Below, one piece after another: positions 22,017-34,286 of a DNA stretch of 64,000 bases. The notes under the pieces were generated by a model that made no database searches, was not told the DNA's origin, and saw only the letters and a list, made by a program, of their open reading frames with translations. Origin of the DNA: Sequoia sempervirens (Eukaryota; Streptophyta; Pinopsida; Cupressales; Cupressaceae); NCBI GenBank assembly GCA_007258455.2, contig VDFB02270651.1, positions 699,480,217 through 699,544,216 on the forward strand, written 5' to 3'. Position 1 is the stretch's first letter. Each line of letters starts with the position of its first letter. The translations under genes and the position numbers were made by a program.

Positions 22017-22232
22017 ATATCCGGTGTCATGCACTACATGCACGACACCTTCATGAGAAAAATTTAAGCATTTGTGAACAACGAAGGTGATTCCATTCAT
22101 GGAAGCTAGCCAATGTATGCCTAGCTTTAGCCTAAATAGATCCGACTTAGGGATAACATTGAAAACCATGTCAACAGCCCTTGGTCCAACTAGGATGGAC
22201 AAGGTTATCAAACCATAAGGTTTGAGACACAT
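22017..22232 (-). pseudogene. Gypsy-type aspartic protease remnant (C-terminal part)
   Basis: The minus-strand frame contains LGIHWLASMNGITFVVHKCL followed by NFSHEG. It resembles the LGRxWLHxM...STLHxxLKFP segment that closes retropepsin domains of plant Tat/Athila-type gypsy elements. In such elements the protease matures gag and pol. The D-T/S-G active site upstream is not seen, and the copy is truncated. Weak but specific similarity; it lies downstream of gag as expected. Confidence 0.5.
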
Positions 22233-22899
22233 ACCATAGTGAGTACAGATGGTAGATTTTATTTCTTCATATTATTCCCTTTGTAATGAGTTTAATACCA
22301 ATGTTTCCTTTGTGATGACATTCACATGGCTAGCGAGGTATATGAAGACCCCTATCATAATGTTACAATTTAGGACAGTTGGAATGTAGAGGGGAGAGGA
22401 CTTATTGTTCAAGGGAAAATATTGTGATGTGAATGTTATGTTCGGTGAAATAGGTGTAGGTAGAGTAGCAGAAGTCACCATGACTCTGTTAACATAGGTC
22501 TTAAGTTGAGTAAAAAAATCAATGGAATTGATAATCATGTTAGCAGAGTGTGATGGAAATGGGTTCATGTATAACTACAATTCACTATTAGCTTTTTCCA
22601 CTAATTTGTTAACATTTTGTTTACTCCCATCAAGATGAATGGTACCATCCTTGATGGAGTCTTGTATATCATGACACAACCACATACAGTGTTTAGTATC
22701 ATATCCATTAACCTGATGGTACTAACAATAAGTGCTCCCATCATACCAATTAGGGTAAGGCTCCATAACAGGCTTAGGATTTGGAAAGGTTACAATCTTA
22801 TCCTTCAACAAATTCAGTAAGATGGAAGATAAGATTCTGACAACTTTGTCAACTTTCAGTTACATTTGATGTTGTTGTCATCAACAGTGGATACTACAA

Positions 22900-24403
22900 T
22901 AATAATGGCCTTACCTTTCCTACAAATTGATATGATGAACTTTCCCTTAGAACGGGAGCATGAGGAGGATCCCCTGAAATAAACCACCATCTGTTAGTAC
23001 TCTCATAAGGCTGCACACAAATGCATGAAAGAAGGGTACTTCATAAGGGAAAAATTATCTTTCCAAGGCCTTTGTAAGCTCCTTATGAATAGCATTTATA
23101 TGTTAGAAATTGATATGAGATTTGTGAAAGAAGCACTTGATAGTGTGCTATAAAATTAGTTATTTTTTTATTATCTCCTTGTTTACATCAGATGAGATTT
23201 GAGGTCATATTTAGTCCAATATTAGCTTGAAACTATCTAAGGAATTGATTTAAAAGTTGGTCAAATAAGAAAATAGAATTGTTAGGCAACGAACAGTACA
23301 ATTCCAGGGCTATGTCCTTGAGTGATTGGGGAAACAACTTTTCCATCACTACATCGTGATGAAAGAAATCTACGAATAAGGCATTAAAGGTAGACACATG
23401 TGTATGTGGGTCCCATTTTCCACCGTATTTCTCAAATTTATGAATCTCCATTCCTTGTGGGAAGGGAGCATTCAAAATTGCAATTGACAATAGGCTGTGT
23501 CAAAAAAAGGGTTGAAAGATAGGGTGGGCGTAGACTTGGGAGAGACTCACTAACTAGCTCTGCATCTTACCCATATTCTGAAGAAGAGTATTCAGAATAG
23601 GGTCATTAGTAGATAGAGGGCCAAAGGAACCTCCTCTAGAACTACCATTAGAGCCACCACCAGGACCACCTATATGACCACTGTCAGAACCACCACAAGA
23701 GCCGCTGCCACAAGTAGGTCCTTTGTCAAAGCCACCTCCACTTTTGAAACCACCACCATGACCTCCGCCAGAATGACCTCCACCAGCACAACCCCTACTG
23801 CCAAATCCGATGCCAAACCAAAGCCTCCACCACTAGAGGTGATAGGAGGTGTGAAGCTAAAGACCAAGGGGACCTTGTTTACTTTGATAGTTTTAGGTTT
23901 CTTAGAGATAGAAGGGATGTTGAGAGATGAGACTACATCGGTCATGTAGATAGACATGGGAGGCATTGATACTCCTAACCATCATTCATAATACTCAAAA
24001 GTGGCTCCTCACAAAATTCTAGGAGTGTTCAAAGGAGCACACACTTTTTTCATACTAGTAAGACTAGCCAAGAGTTCCAAGCCTATTTGATCTTTTTTGA
24101 TCATGTATTTTAGTTCACTAATGACCCAAGTAGCTCTAGCCATCTTTAGGTTTCTTTCTAGATGATTTTCCAAAGTGTCCAACCCTTTGCTAAGGGTATA
24201 ACATATTTTGAAAGGAATTGAACAACCTCATACTGATTCACTGATGATGGCATAGGGGATGTAGGAGAAGTGGGGATGTGATCAGTTTCATTAGAGAATC
24301 CTATCTCACCCTTTGACAACTACTCTTGCGGGGCCACACTAACAACAAGACTAGAGAAAATTCCCATAGAGAAACTAGTAGTGACCTTCATCCTTTCCAT
24401 TGA
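22900..24403 (-). pseudogene. Gypsy-type gag with Gly-rich segment (broken)
   Basis: Reading begins near the minus-strand ATG at about 24403 and shifts frame several times. An N-terminal helical region (24300-24000) is followed by a Gly-rich segment at 23850-23571 (repeats such as CAGGGHSGGGHGGGFKSGGG), then the gag core at 23490-23236. The core has FPQGMEIHKFEKYGGKWDPH and FFPQSLKDIALELYCSLPN-like elements, the P-x-F-x-KYxGxxDPxxH and F-xxSLKxxALxWYxSLP pattern of Retrotrans_gag. Several stops follow. Gag would form the particle that packages element RNA. The gag core call is firm; the ends are approximate. Confidence 0.75.
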
Positions 24404-24551
24404 GAGGTGTCATACATTTCTCCTAATGATATACCTAGAAGTTGTGGACTAGGTTGTTATGCTTATAAACCTTCACAACACTCAGGAATACAACAATTGT
24501 GGAGTATATGAGAGAGTTCTCAACAGCAACAGATGAACAAATGTTGGTTCC

Positions 24552-24569
24552 CATTGGGTTCACCAAAAA
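24552..24569 (-). other. Candidate primer-binding site of gypsy-like element
   Basis: The minus strand reads TTTTTGGTGAACCCAATG directly after the LTR end ACA. Position and the leading TGG fit a tRNA-primed site, but I could not match it with confidence to a given tRNA. Confidence 0.5.
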
Positions 24570-25791
24570 TGTAAGAGAGGGGGACTGACCACGTTCAAGG
24601 CCCTAGGTCATAGAGGGCCAAGAGCAGAAGGCTTCCCTAACTTACCTCAACTTGACATGAGGTTGGGCAATGTGGGACAAGAATGATGAGGACTATAAAT
24701 TCCTTCAATCACCTTATAGACTTGAAATGCAAGTTGGGGCTAGGCGAGCTAGTTTTTAGGTTTAACACTACACCTTAGGAAGCTCTCTATCTAAGGATGA
24801 AAGTATGGTCCTAGGATGATAGCGCGGCGTGCTGGTATCTCTCAAGTGCACTGGCATCCGTATGGCCAGACAACTATGGAAACAAGGTAAAACCTAAGAA
24901 AACAAGCTAATAGCCTAGCTAACTACTATTAAAGGGCCAATATAATGTTACTAAGTAAACAAAATACTCTCTAATTTGATAAAGTAAAAATGTGAGAGTT
25001 AAGGCGGCAAGAAGGATCTCACAAAGAAACTTGTTTGCCATCTAGCTCCTTAAAATCATGTTCACCTACACATAAAGAGGAAAATGTTGTGTGGTTGTAT
25101 AGGGGCCTGCCTCAGTCAGACCCTTGTTTAGGTGTTTCCACCTCCATAGACAACCAAGAAAGTGAGATAAAATAATGTAATGAAGAACACTAAAGCACTA
25201 CAAAACAATGAATGTGCTTACTCTACCAAGTAATAGAGGAGAGGAATGGGAAGCTTACCACCTCCACCAAAAGAACTCAAGGCTAATGGGGGAGAGATTG
25301 AGAGTACTCAAACCTTTTCTACAATGTTGTGGTCACAAACATGCTCTACTGAAGTGGTGGAGTGAATTTGTTGCTACTAGAATGCTTGAAGTGAATGCAA
25401 GAGTGTGAAGAAGCTAGTTTGAATGCTTGGAAGAAGTTCAACTGAATGCTTAAAGGATGAAATGCTTGTTGAAGGAGTGAATCTGAAGGAGAGAGTGAAG
25501 GAAACGAGCATATTTGGGTAAGTTGACTGAAGAGTGCATTAAAACTTGACCACCAATGAGAAGTCTAAGGCCTCTGTAGGTTCAGTCACAAGAATTTGCT
25601 AGGGATGTAAGTGCACTGCATAGACGTCTGTGTGTTGCGCGGGTGTCCCCGATAGAAATTTCCCCACTGACACTTAAAAAAGGAGCTAGGTGAAATGAAA
25701 GAAGTGTGCTTAGCTATAATTAAGCCTTCGAACTTAGTTATCTAAGGTGGAAAAAGGAAAAAGGGGAATTTGCATAAGGAGTGCAAATTAA
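24570..25791 (-). repeat. 5' LTR of the minus-strand gypsy-like element
   Basis: This is the partner of 17726-18975, alike over its whole length but with many substitutions and small indels, so the insertion is not recent. The right end reads GCAAATTAA, where the partner has GCAAATTCA. Confidence 0.83.
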
Positions 25792-27139
25792 CTCTTATAC
25801 AGTTCCATAAATAAAATGACTACAAAGCTTGGCCAAGCTCATGCTGCATAAAATGCAACTTTGGTTAGATTTGGAAAAGAAAATCTACACTCTCTAGAAC
25901 CCATTCCCGGAGGAAAATCTCATCATATTCAAGGGATATCCCTCCCTTTCATAAAATCTATTAGCATCATATTCTAGTGTGCTATAGTCTACCATTGGAT
26001 TCTTGTATGATTCCTTTTCAATTTTATCAACAATTATTCCATCTAAAATTTGGTATGACCATTCATCTATTCATCATACGTCTATCATTCTATTAATAAT
26101 CATATTACAAATCAAACACTGATCCATTTCTATAGTTCTTTCCTTTGCAAAAAAAGTTTAACAATATTAATCAATGAGTATTTCAAGATGAATCAAAAGG
26201 TATACCGCATGTATGCACACGTGCATAAATGAAACATTTCTGCATGTACACATATATGCCTAGAAATGAACATAGTTTGAATATGCATATACATTCTAAA
26301 TAATAAAATAAAATCTTCCTTACATACATGTTTCTATATTTAGAAAAGAAAATATAAACTCCCTTAAGATGATTCATTAAATTTTTCAATAAAAACTAGT
26401 CTCAATTAAGATGCAAATGAAACATTTATTCCATAGTCACTTGTCTTTCATAAGGACTAAGAACAACTCAAAATGAAACATGGTTGATTTACAATATCCA
26501 TAGTAATCAATACTAGAGAAATGACATATTAAATAGAATAAATGTACCCTTTAGTCTAATACAATTTAGGTTCTAAATTAGCTCTATTTCTAGCTAATAT
26601 ATCCATTTGTTGTTCAATTTAGGTTTGCCACCTTAATATTTATTTTAAAAGAAAAAAATAACACTATAAAATCGATGCTCTATTCCATCAATAATGATAA
26701 TCCACATAAGGGTGTCGATAAGCATGTTATCATGAAATTGATAACATGATATTGGTTATCTAAAAGTTCATTCATTTTACCCAGTATCTATTGTGTGACG
26801 GTTCAACCCACAATACAATGAAAGCACCCTTTAAATACATATATAAAAGAAATAGAGTATAGTCATTCTTCGACTATGATTTAAAACACTAGAATAATCA
26901 ACAGTGATCATATATCTATATATATTTCTATATATATATATATATATATATTTGTATATATATTTATACACATGCATATAAGCACCCATATGATGATTGA
27001 AATGATTCATATAACCAAGTCTTGAGATGGCTGAGCACTGGTAACACATAATAACATCATCATTACTATCGTGCATCGAACATTAGCAATATTCAGCTGA
27101 GGGTTTCCATCAAATGATAGCATCATTCTTAATCTTCTT
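25792..27139. other. AT-rich stretch without a recognised gene
   Basis: No coding similarity was seen. It contains a TA-rich microsatellite near 26912-26962 and a perfect 10-base inverted repeat with 6-base loop at 26723-26748 (CATGTTATCA / TGATAACATG). Confidence 0.5.
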
Positions 27140-29456
27140 CGTAATAACCCTCCTAGTTGCTAGTTGGACTCATTAGTTTTATGCTTTGATTTGATACTTT
27201 GATACATTGATACTATGGTGATACTGTTTGGTGTGATTGGTTAGTTAGACATTTGATGATGCTGTTACTCTTTGTGTGGACATGATTATTTCATATGACA
27301 TTGTGGTTGGAGATGTTAGTTGATTTTCATATTCATGTTATGATGTGATGATTTAATAGATTATGCCATGAGATGAATTGTTAGTATTAGAATTGTTATT
27401 TTTATCAATCATATTATAATTGTTAGGATAGACGTGATGAAGGACAGTGTAGCATCACTCATTGTGAGTGCTCTGTTACGCTGCGATTCCTTCTCACATC
27501 ACAATGCTTTGATTTATATATATATGCACATGTACACAACTTCGTTTGTATGCAGGAATTGCAGGTACATAGTCTTGATTCCACCTGCTTCGGCAGGACA
27601 GGGCGAGCACAAATAACCCAACGGTACAAAGTTGATACAGAGGTGTCAATGAAGTTTGCCCGTTCCATGATGTCAGACCGTCTGGTTGTATGGTATTGTA
27701 TGTTCTGTAGTTGTCATGTTTTGTGGTTGTAGTTGTGTTATGTTACTGTTGGTAGTTCATGTGTTGTGATGTTTCAATTTAAAAAAAAAATTGTTGATTA
27801 AAATTAGATTAATTTGTATTTAAAATATTTAAATGTTATTTGGTGAAAAGCCATGTGTTTTATTAAATATCAAATGGTGATTTGTCAAATGTAAATAAAT
27901 TGCCAGTGGAAAATTAAGAATAAAATAAATAAATTAAGTTAAATTTCTTGTGCATGCAAGGTTGTCAAAATGGGGGTTTTAAAATAATAATAAAAAAAGG
28001 GTAATATGGAAAAAAATGCAGAAATTTCAAGACTGTTTTTAGAAAATGGTGGTTGGGTGCATGTAAGAAGAAGATTATAGTGGGTTTTGAAAAAGGGAAA
28101 AAGGGGATTCTTTTGAGGAAAAAACTGGAGGGCAGCTTTTGTTTTGAATTTCATTTTTTTGTGAAAATAAGGAGATAGTGCTGGAGGGTTTTTGGTGTGG
28201 AGAATCTGTCAAAAAGCAGAGGAAAGGAGGAAGGGGCAAAAGCTATTCGTAGGGCTAATTGGAGCAAGCTCTTCGTCACACTACAATCAGCAGGAGTCCA
28301 GGTTCTAAAATTATTTTCCTTTCTTTTTCTTGTTTATAATCTCAATTAAATCGTAAGAAAATCTGTTTATTTACAAAATCTGGATTAGCAAAAGATTTAG
28401 AAAACAAAATCTGCTTTATTGCAAAAATCTGGGTTCAATTTTGAATGAGGAAACGATCTGTTTAATTTGCAAAATATGGGTTCTAAACAATTTGGGAAAA
28501 ATCTAGGTTTTTTAAAAATTTGGGAAAAAAATTTGGGTTTCAATTGATTTAAGAAAATCTGTGTATTTACAACAAATCTGGGGTTTCAAAAGTTTAGGAA
28601 AAAGCTGAGTTTCAAATTGTTGAAGAAAATATGGGAATACAACAATTGGGAAAAATCTGTATATTTAAAATAACCTGGGTTATAAAATAATTTGGGAAAA
28701 TTACTAGTCTGCTAAAAAAATCTGTTGTCCTTCTGAAATTATATTACTGCTCTAAAATTTGTATACCTCTGTTGTTTAAATTCTCTGTAGAACTTTATTT
28801 CTTTATTAAAATTCCAGTTTATTCAGTAACCTAACTATTTCCTGATATATAAATTAATATATATTTTATATATAAAATGTAAATTGCATTTTGTGTTTCC
28901 AGTTGTGTTGAATTTATGGGAATTGATTTTATCTATTTTATTTTTATTTGGAGCGTGCTCCTTTCCCGTTGGGTTCCCCATCAGCATCCTTGTTCGCAGC
29001 TTTTTCGCAGTTGGAGTTGTACCAGTGTTCACCTTGTTATTCAGCATTCATTGTAAATTGTATCATCCCAATTGTTTGGGAATTTCATTGTAATTATAAT
29101 ATCAAAGATTGTAATGTAACATTATAGCAATGATGTAATAGTTAGGATTCAATGTAATTATTTGATGAGACTCATATGGTTGTATTATGTGGTACCTTAA
29201 TATAATTGCTCTTGGTTTATGGAAGCACATTTATTCATGTTTATTTTATTATAATGGGTTACATGGTTTATCATTATCTTTTATTTTCGTTTTGTGATTG
29301 CAATGTAACCTCGCGTGCCCCAGAGAACTAAGTGAGTTAATATGATGTAATATGTTATGTGATTATGATTAATGTATTGTAAGTTTAATTTAATTGCTTT
29401 TAAAAAAAATTATTTGCCTTTTTGAGTTCTCTGGGGTTTGCACGGCGGGCGTTACA
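27140..29456 (+). repeat. 5' LTR of gypsy element (2317 bp)
   Basis: It begins CGTAATAACCCTCC (3' LTR: TGTAATAACCCTTC, so the terminal T has mutated to C) and ends GGGCGTTACA. Compared with the 3' LTR it lacks a ~1.8-kb block at the junction ATTTTTATTT/GGAGCGTGCTCC near 28943-28960. Confidence 0.92.
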
Positions 29457-29459
29457 ACT

Positions 29460-29477
29460 TGGTATCAGAGCCAGGTT
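29460..29477 (+). other. Primer-binding site for initiator Met tRNA
   Basis: TGGTATCAGAGCCAGGTT lies three bases after the LTR end. It is the standard site complementary to the 3' end of plant initiator tRNA-Met. Confidence 0.95.
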
Positions 29478-29573
29478 TGTAAACGCTGGGGTCTCTGGGT
29501 AGTTAGGTCCATTAAGTAACCTCTCTTTTGAACTCTGGAGCTTATTTGTACCTTTATCTTGTTGTGCAGAAGT

Positions 29574-32500
29574 ATGCCTCGAGGTAGAGGACGTGGCAAA
29601 GCAAGGGGCCGTGGTGCTGGTCATGGAGCAAACCGGCGAAGTCCTTCAGTCCCTAGTTCTCATGGTTCTGAGCATGAGGAACAGCCAGGTCTTCACAATA
29701 ATTCGTCAGGTGGTCAGAACCCAGGGCAGCCTGGATTAGATGGTTCCTTACAGCATATCCTTGGAGAAATTCTAGCTTGTTTGGGACCCAGGCCAGAGGG
29801 GGAGCCACAGATTGAAAGAGAAAGAGAAAGGTCACCGAGGCGGAGGGAAATAACTTCTGATCAGGATGCAGTTCTAGCAGGCCATATGAGGGATTTGTTG
29901 AGAGCTCACCCACCGACATTCGATGGTTCAGGAGGTGGACTAGAGGCTGAAACTTGGCTAATTGACCTAGATCGTTGCTTCGCCATGCACCCTTATGGTA
30001 GCAATACCAAGGCTCGGTGCGCGGTTATGCATTTGTGAGGCTTCGCATCTACTTGGTGGCGCCTTGAGGAACAGAAATTGCACCTTGATATCAGTATGGT
30101 CACTTGGGAATTATTCTTGGACAGGTTCAGAGCTCGTTTTCTCTCAGATCATTGGAGGCAGCGCAGGGCTGACGAGTTTCATGATCTCAAGCAGTTGTCT
30201 ATGTCAGTGGAGCAGTATGAGCGGCGCTTCTATGAGTTGAAGCAGTATGCAGGGATTAGCCACGATGAGGGCATGTTGGTTCAGCACTTTGTTCGGGGTC
30301 TTAATGCCCGTATCAGTGGTGGAGTGCGAGTCTTCGAGCCGAAGACAATGGAAATGGCAGTTGAGAAGGCTCGCTTGGTGGAGGATAATTTGGCCATGGC
30401 CTTAGGTGGTCACATTGGAGTGCAGATTGGCAGTGCACCTACTCAGGGTTTTAGCACTCATGGGGGTCACTCTCAGGGAGCAGGATCTTTCAGAAACAGG
30501 TTTCAACCCTCGAAAGGGGGTCATCAGCAGCAGCAGCCTCAGCAGCAGCAGTCAAAACAAAAGAACTTTCAATCTCCTCAGAGTGGCCATTCACAGTTTC
30601 GCAAGGATCAGAACAGGAACAGGAACCAAGTTCGACAGGAACGTTTTGCACAGCCTACACCTAGTATCCAGTCAGCGGCGAGTCGTGGGAGCTTTCAGCA
30701 GTCAAATGCTCCATCAGGGGGCATAGGTTTTGGCAGGGGTACTGGGTGTTACTCTTGTGGGCAGCAGGGGCACATTGCCAGATTGTGTCCTCAGAAGAGC
30801 ACTTCAGGTTTTAATCAGAGGCCAGTTGGTTCAAAGCCGACAGTAGGTGATGCAGGGAGGTCTCATCGTGTATTTGCTGTAGTGGATAATCGACAGGCAG
30901 ACCACCATAGCACCGTCATTGAGACTTCAGGTGTGTTACATGATACTAGCATTTCTATACTTTTTGATTCTGGTGCATCTGATTCCTTTATATCTCCTCT
31001 TGTGGTTGAGCGATGTGGACTGGTGGCAACTAGTCAAGGCGAGGAATGGCAAGTTGAATTGGCTTCAGGGTCAAAGCTTGTTGTGGAGAAGCTTGTGCAG
31101 GATTGTAACTTGAGTATAGGGGCTTTGTCAACTAAAGTAAACCTCAGAATCCTTCCACTCGGCTCCTATGATGTTGTCTTGGGCATGGACTGGTTGAGTG
31201 CACACCATGCTATAATTGATTGTCGCCGTAAAGTGGTGCAGTGCTTTGATGATTCTGGAAAGGAGGTGGAAATCGTAGGTGTTCAAAAACCCGTTTCTTT
31301 ACGAATGATCTCTGCCATGCAGCTCAAAAGGTACTTTCGACAGGGTTTTCAACTCTTTGCTGTATCTTTGAGTGACTTGGAGTCAGAGGATAGCCAAGGG
31401 GTGTCTTTGGAACAATACCCTCTCCTCAAGGAGTTTTCTGATGTGTTTCCAGAAGAGATACCTGGTATGCCACCTAAGCGTGATATAGACTTCAGGATTG
31501 ATTTGGTACCTGGAGCTGAGCCAATATCTCGAGCTCCTTATCGGATGACAACGCAGGAACTTCAGGAACTCTACTTGCAGCTGGAAGAGTTGTTGGCTAA
31601 GGGCTTTATCCGCCCAAGTGTTTCTCCTTGGGGAGCACCTGTGATTTTTGTGAAAAAGAAGGATGGTTCTCTTCGCTTGTGTATTGACTACAGGCAGTTG
31701 AACAAGGTAACAGTGAAGAACCGATATCCATTACCCAGAATTGATGATCTTTTCGATCAGATAAAAGGGGCAAAGGTGTTCCCTAAGATTGATCTCAAGT
31801 CAGGATATCATCAGTTGAGGATTGCTGATCCAGACATTCATAAAACAACATTTTGTACCCGATATGGACATTATGAGTTTACTGTGGTGCCGTTCGGGTT
31901 GACGAATGCACCTTCAGTCTTTATGAGCCTAATGAATGGAGTGTTCAGAACATTCTTGGATAGATTCATCCTTGTGTTTCTCGACGACATTCTAATTTAT
32001 TCTAGGTCTATGGAGGAACATGAGGAGCATCTAAGGCAGGTGTTACAGTGCTTGAGGAGTAATCAGCTGTTTGCCAATCTCAAGAAATGTGAATTCTATA
32101 AAACCGAAGTTCAGTATTTGGGCCATGTAATTTCTGGTGAGGGAATTTTGGTTGATCCTACAAAGATCCAAGCTATCGTGGATTGGCCCGCACCCACAAA
32201 TGTCTCTGAAATTCGTAGCTTCATGGGGCTTGCAGGGTACTATAGGCGTTTTGTCCAAGGGTTTTCTAAGTTGGCTCATCCTATCACTTCCTTGCAGAGG
32301 AAGGGAAAGAAGTTTCTTTGGTCCGAGCAGTGTCAGTTGGCTTTCCAGACTTTGAAGGACAAGCTAACTAGTGCTCCAATCTTAGCAGTTCCTGATCCAT
32401 CAGGTGATTTTGTTGTGTGTACTGATGCTTCATTGGAAGGCTTAGGGGCTGTGTTGATGCAGGAGGGGCGAGTGATTGCTTATGAATCATGAAAGCTTAA

Positions 32501-34286
32501 GGATCATGAACTCAATTACCCCACTCATGACTTGGAGTTAGCTGCAGTTGTGCATGCCTTAGTAAGGTGGCGACACTTTCTCCTTGGTCATCAGTTCGAG
32601 TTGCATACAGATCATCGTAGTCTGCAGTACATCTTTACGCAGCCGAACCTAAATGCAAGGCAGAGAAGGTGGATGGAATTCTTGTGCGAATATGATTTTG
32701 AGGTGAAGTATATTCAAGGCAAAGAGAATGTGGTGGCAGATGCATTGAGTAGACGCAAGCATGAGATTTTTGTTTTGGCTCTTGAGGTTGATTTGAAAAG
32801 TCAGATCCTTGCAGCTCTTTCTTCAGATGTTTGGTATCAAGTAGTGAAATCAGAGATTGAGTCGGGCAGAGCTTTGGAAGGCAAATTTTTTGGATACTCT
32901 ATGGATTCCGATGGTGTTTTGCATTATGAAGGCCGAATGTATGTACCTCCTACAGAGGGTCTTCGTACCCTAATCTTGACCGAAGCTCATAGAGCTCCTT
33001 ATTCAGCACACCCAGGGGTTAAGAAAATGTACGCTGATCTTCGCTCACTATATTTTTGGGCTGGGATGAAGCGTGACATTGCTGATTTTGTGGCTAGGTG
33101 TCTGGAATGTCAGAGAGTTAAGGCCGAGCATCACCATCCAGCAGGTTTGTTGCAGCCTCATCTTGTTCCGGAGTGGAAGTGGGACATTATTTCTATGGAT
33201 TTCATTGTCGGGTTGCCTATGTCTTCCAGGCGACATGACGCTATCATGGTCACTGTTGATAGGTTGACCAAGGTAGCCCATTTCTCTCCCATTCGATCTT
33301 CCTATACTACTTCAGTGGTGGCTAGGGTGTTCATGGAAGACATTGTTCGATTGCATGGGATACTGCGCAGGATTATTTCTGATAGAGATCCGGTATTCAC
33401 ATCTGCTTTATGGACATCTTTGCAGCGGTCCTTAGGGACTAAGTTGAATTTTAGTTCTGCCTACCATCCTGAGACAGATGGTCAGACTGAGAGAGTTAAT
33501 TAGGTGCTTGAGGATATGCTTCGCATGTATGTCATGGACCAACAATCTCGTTGGGAAGATTATCTGCATTTGGTTGAGTTTGCCTATAACAATGGTTATC
33601 ATAGTTTGATTGGCATGGCTCCATTCCAGGCTTTATATGGTCGTCCTTGTCGTACCCCTTTGAGCTGGGATCAATTGGAGGACAGGGTTCTTCTTGGACC
33701 TGAGATGCTTCGTGATATGGAACAGCAGGTAGCTCGCATCCGAGAGCATCTTGTAGCAGCTCAGGACAGGCAGAAGAAGTTTGCTGATGCTCACAGAGTT
33801 GATCGGTAGTTTGCAGTAGGTGATCGAGTGTTTCTTTGAGTTCGTCCTCGAAAGAGCCCTATTCGTTATGGAAAGGGTTCTAAGCTAGCACCCCATTTTG
33901 TGGGTCCGTTCGAGGTGTTAGAGCGTATTGGTCCTGTTGCCTATCGCCTGGCCTTGCCACCCAGTCTGTCGTGGATTCACGATGTGTTTCATGTTTCTGT
34001 TCTTAGGCCTTATTTTCCTGATGTTACTCATGTACTTGATTGGAATGCTCTACAGGTCGAGGACAGGCAGCTAGCTCTAGAGCCCGTGGCCATGGTGCAG
34101 CACAGGAGACTCGTTCTCAGAGGCAGGGATATTGACCAGGTGAGGGTCCAGTGGGACCCCAATGATGAGACTTCAGCGACATGGGAGGATGCTTCACGTA
34201 TCAGAGAATCCTACCCTTGTTTTCTGGCTTATAGGAGTAAGCCGAATTTAAGGGGGGGAGGATGTAATAACCCTTCTAGTTGCTAG
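29574..34286 (+). pseudogene. Gypsy gag-pol polyprotein with five in-frame stops
   Basis: One frame, starting at ATG 29574 (MPRGRGRGKARGRG), runs to a stop at 34284 inside the 3' LTR. Stops interrupt it at 30036 (TGA), 32490 (TGA), 33501 (TAG), 33807 (TAG) and 33837 (TGA); no frameshift was noticed. Order: basic N terminus; gag core with [14 protein letters not shown]; Gln-rich linker; zinc knuckle [14 protein letters not shown] (30747-30788); protease [10 protein letters not shown] (about 30960); RT with VPFGLTNAP and FLDDIL (31978), lysine-rich KKKDGSLR; RNase H with [13 protein letters not shown] and the DLELAAVVHAL helix; integrase zinc domain (33014-33120) and core with MDFIVGLP, SDRDPVF and HPETDGQTERVN; tail with [17 protein letters not shown], chromodomain-like. 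Gag packages RNA; pol copies and integrates it. All catalytic motifs remain, but the stops make this copy non-functional. Confidence 0.93.
34250..34262 (+). other. Polypurine tract of gypsy element
   Basis: AAGGGGGGGAGGA lies directly before the 3' LTR. It is also translated as the last residues of pol, which reads through into the LTR. Confidence 0.92.

Larger units (their letters stand above)
17726..25791 (-). mobile_element. Ty3/gypsy-like LTR retrotransposon lacking visible RT and integrase (minus strand)
   Basis: Two direct repeats of ~1.2 kb bracket a 5.6-kb internal region. On the minus strand the order is LTR (25791-24570), candidate primer site, gag-like ORF with a Gly-rich segment (24403-22900), protease-like remnant (22232-22017), low-complexity sequence, a minisatellite (19641-19190), a polypurine tract (18999-18976) and LTR (18975-17726). 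I found no RT, RNase H or integrase motif in any frame. Gag and protease style resembles plant Tat/Athila elements (inference). Flanks GTTCT (left) and CTCTT (right) do not match, so no target-site duplication is evident. Confidence 0.75.

Noticed and set aside
23674..23949. Plus-strand Thr-rich open frame
   Set aside because: It is the antisense of the Gly-rich gag segment on the minus strand; the composition explains the open frame.
26905..26962. Possible regulatory TATA cluster
   Set aside because: It is a simple TA microsatellite with no gene nearby.
29460..29477. tRNA-like match TGGTATCAGAGCCAGGTT
   Set aside because: It is only the primer-binding site complementary to the 3' end of initiator tRNA-Met, next to an LTR; no cloverleaf is present.
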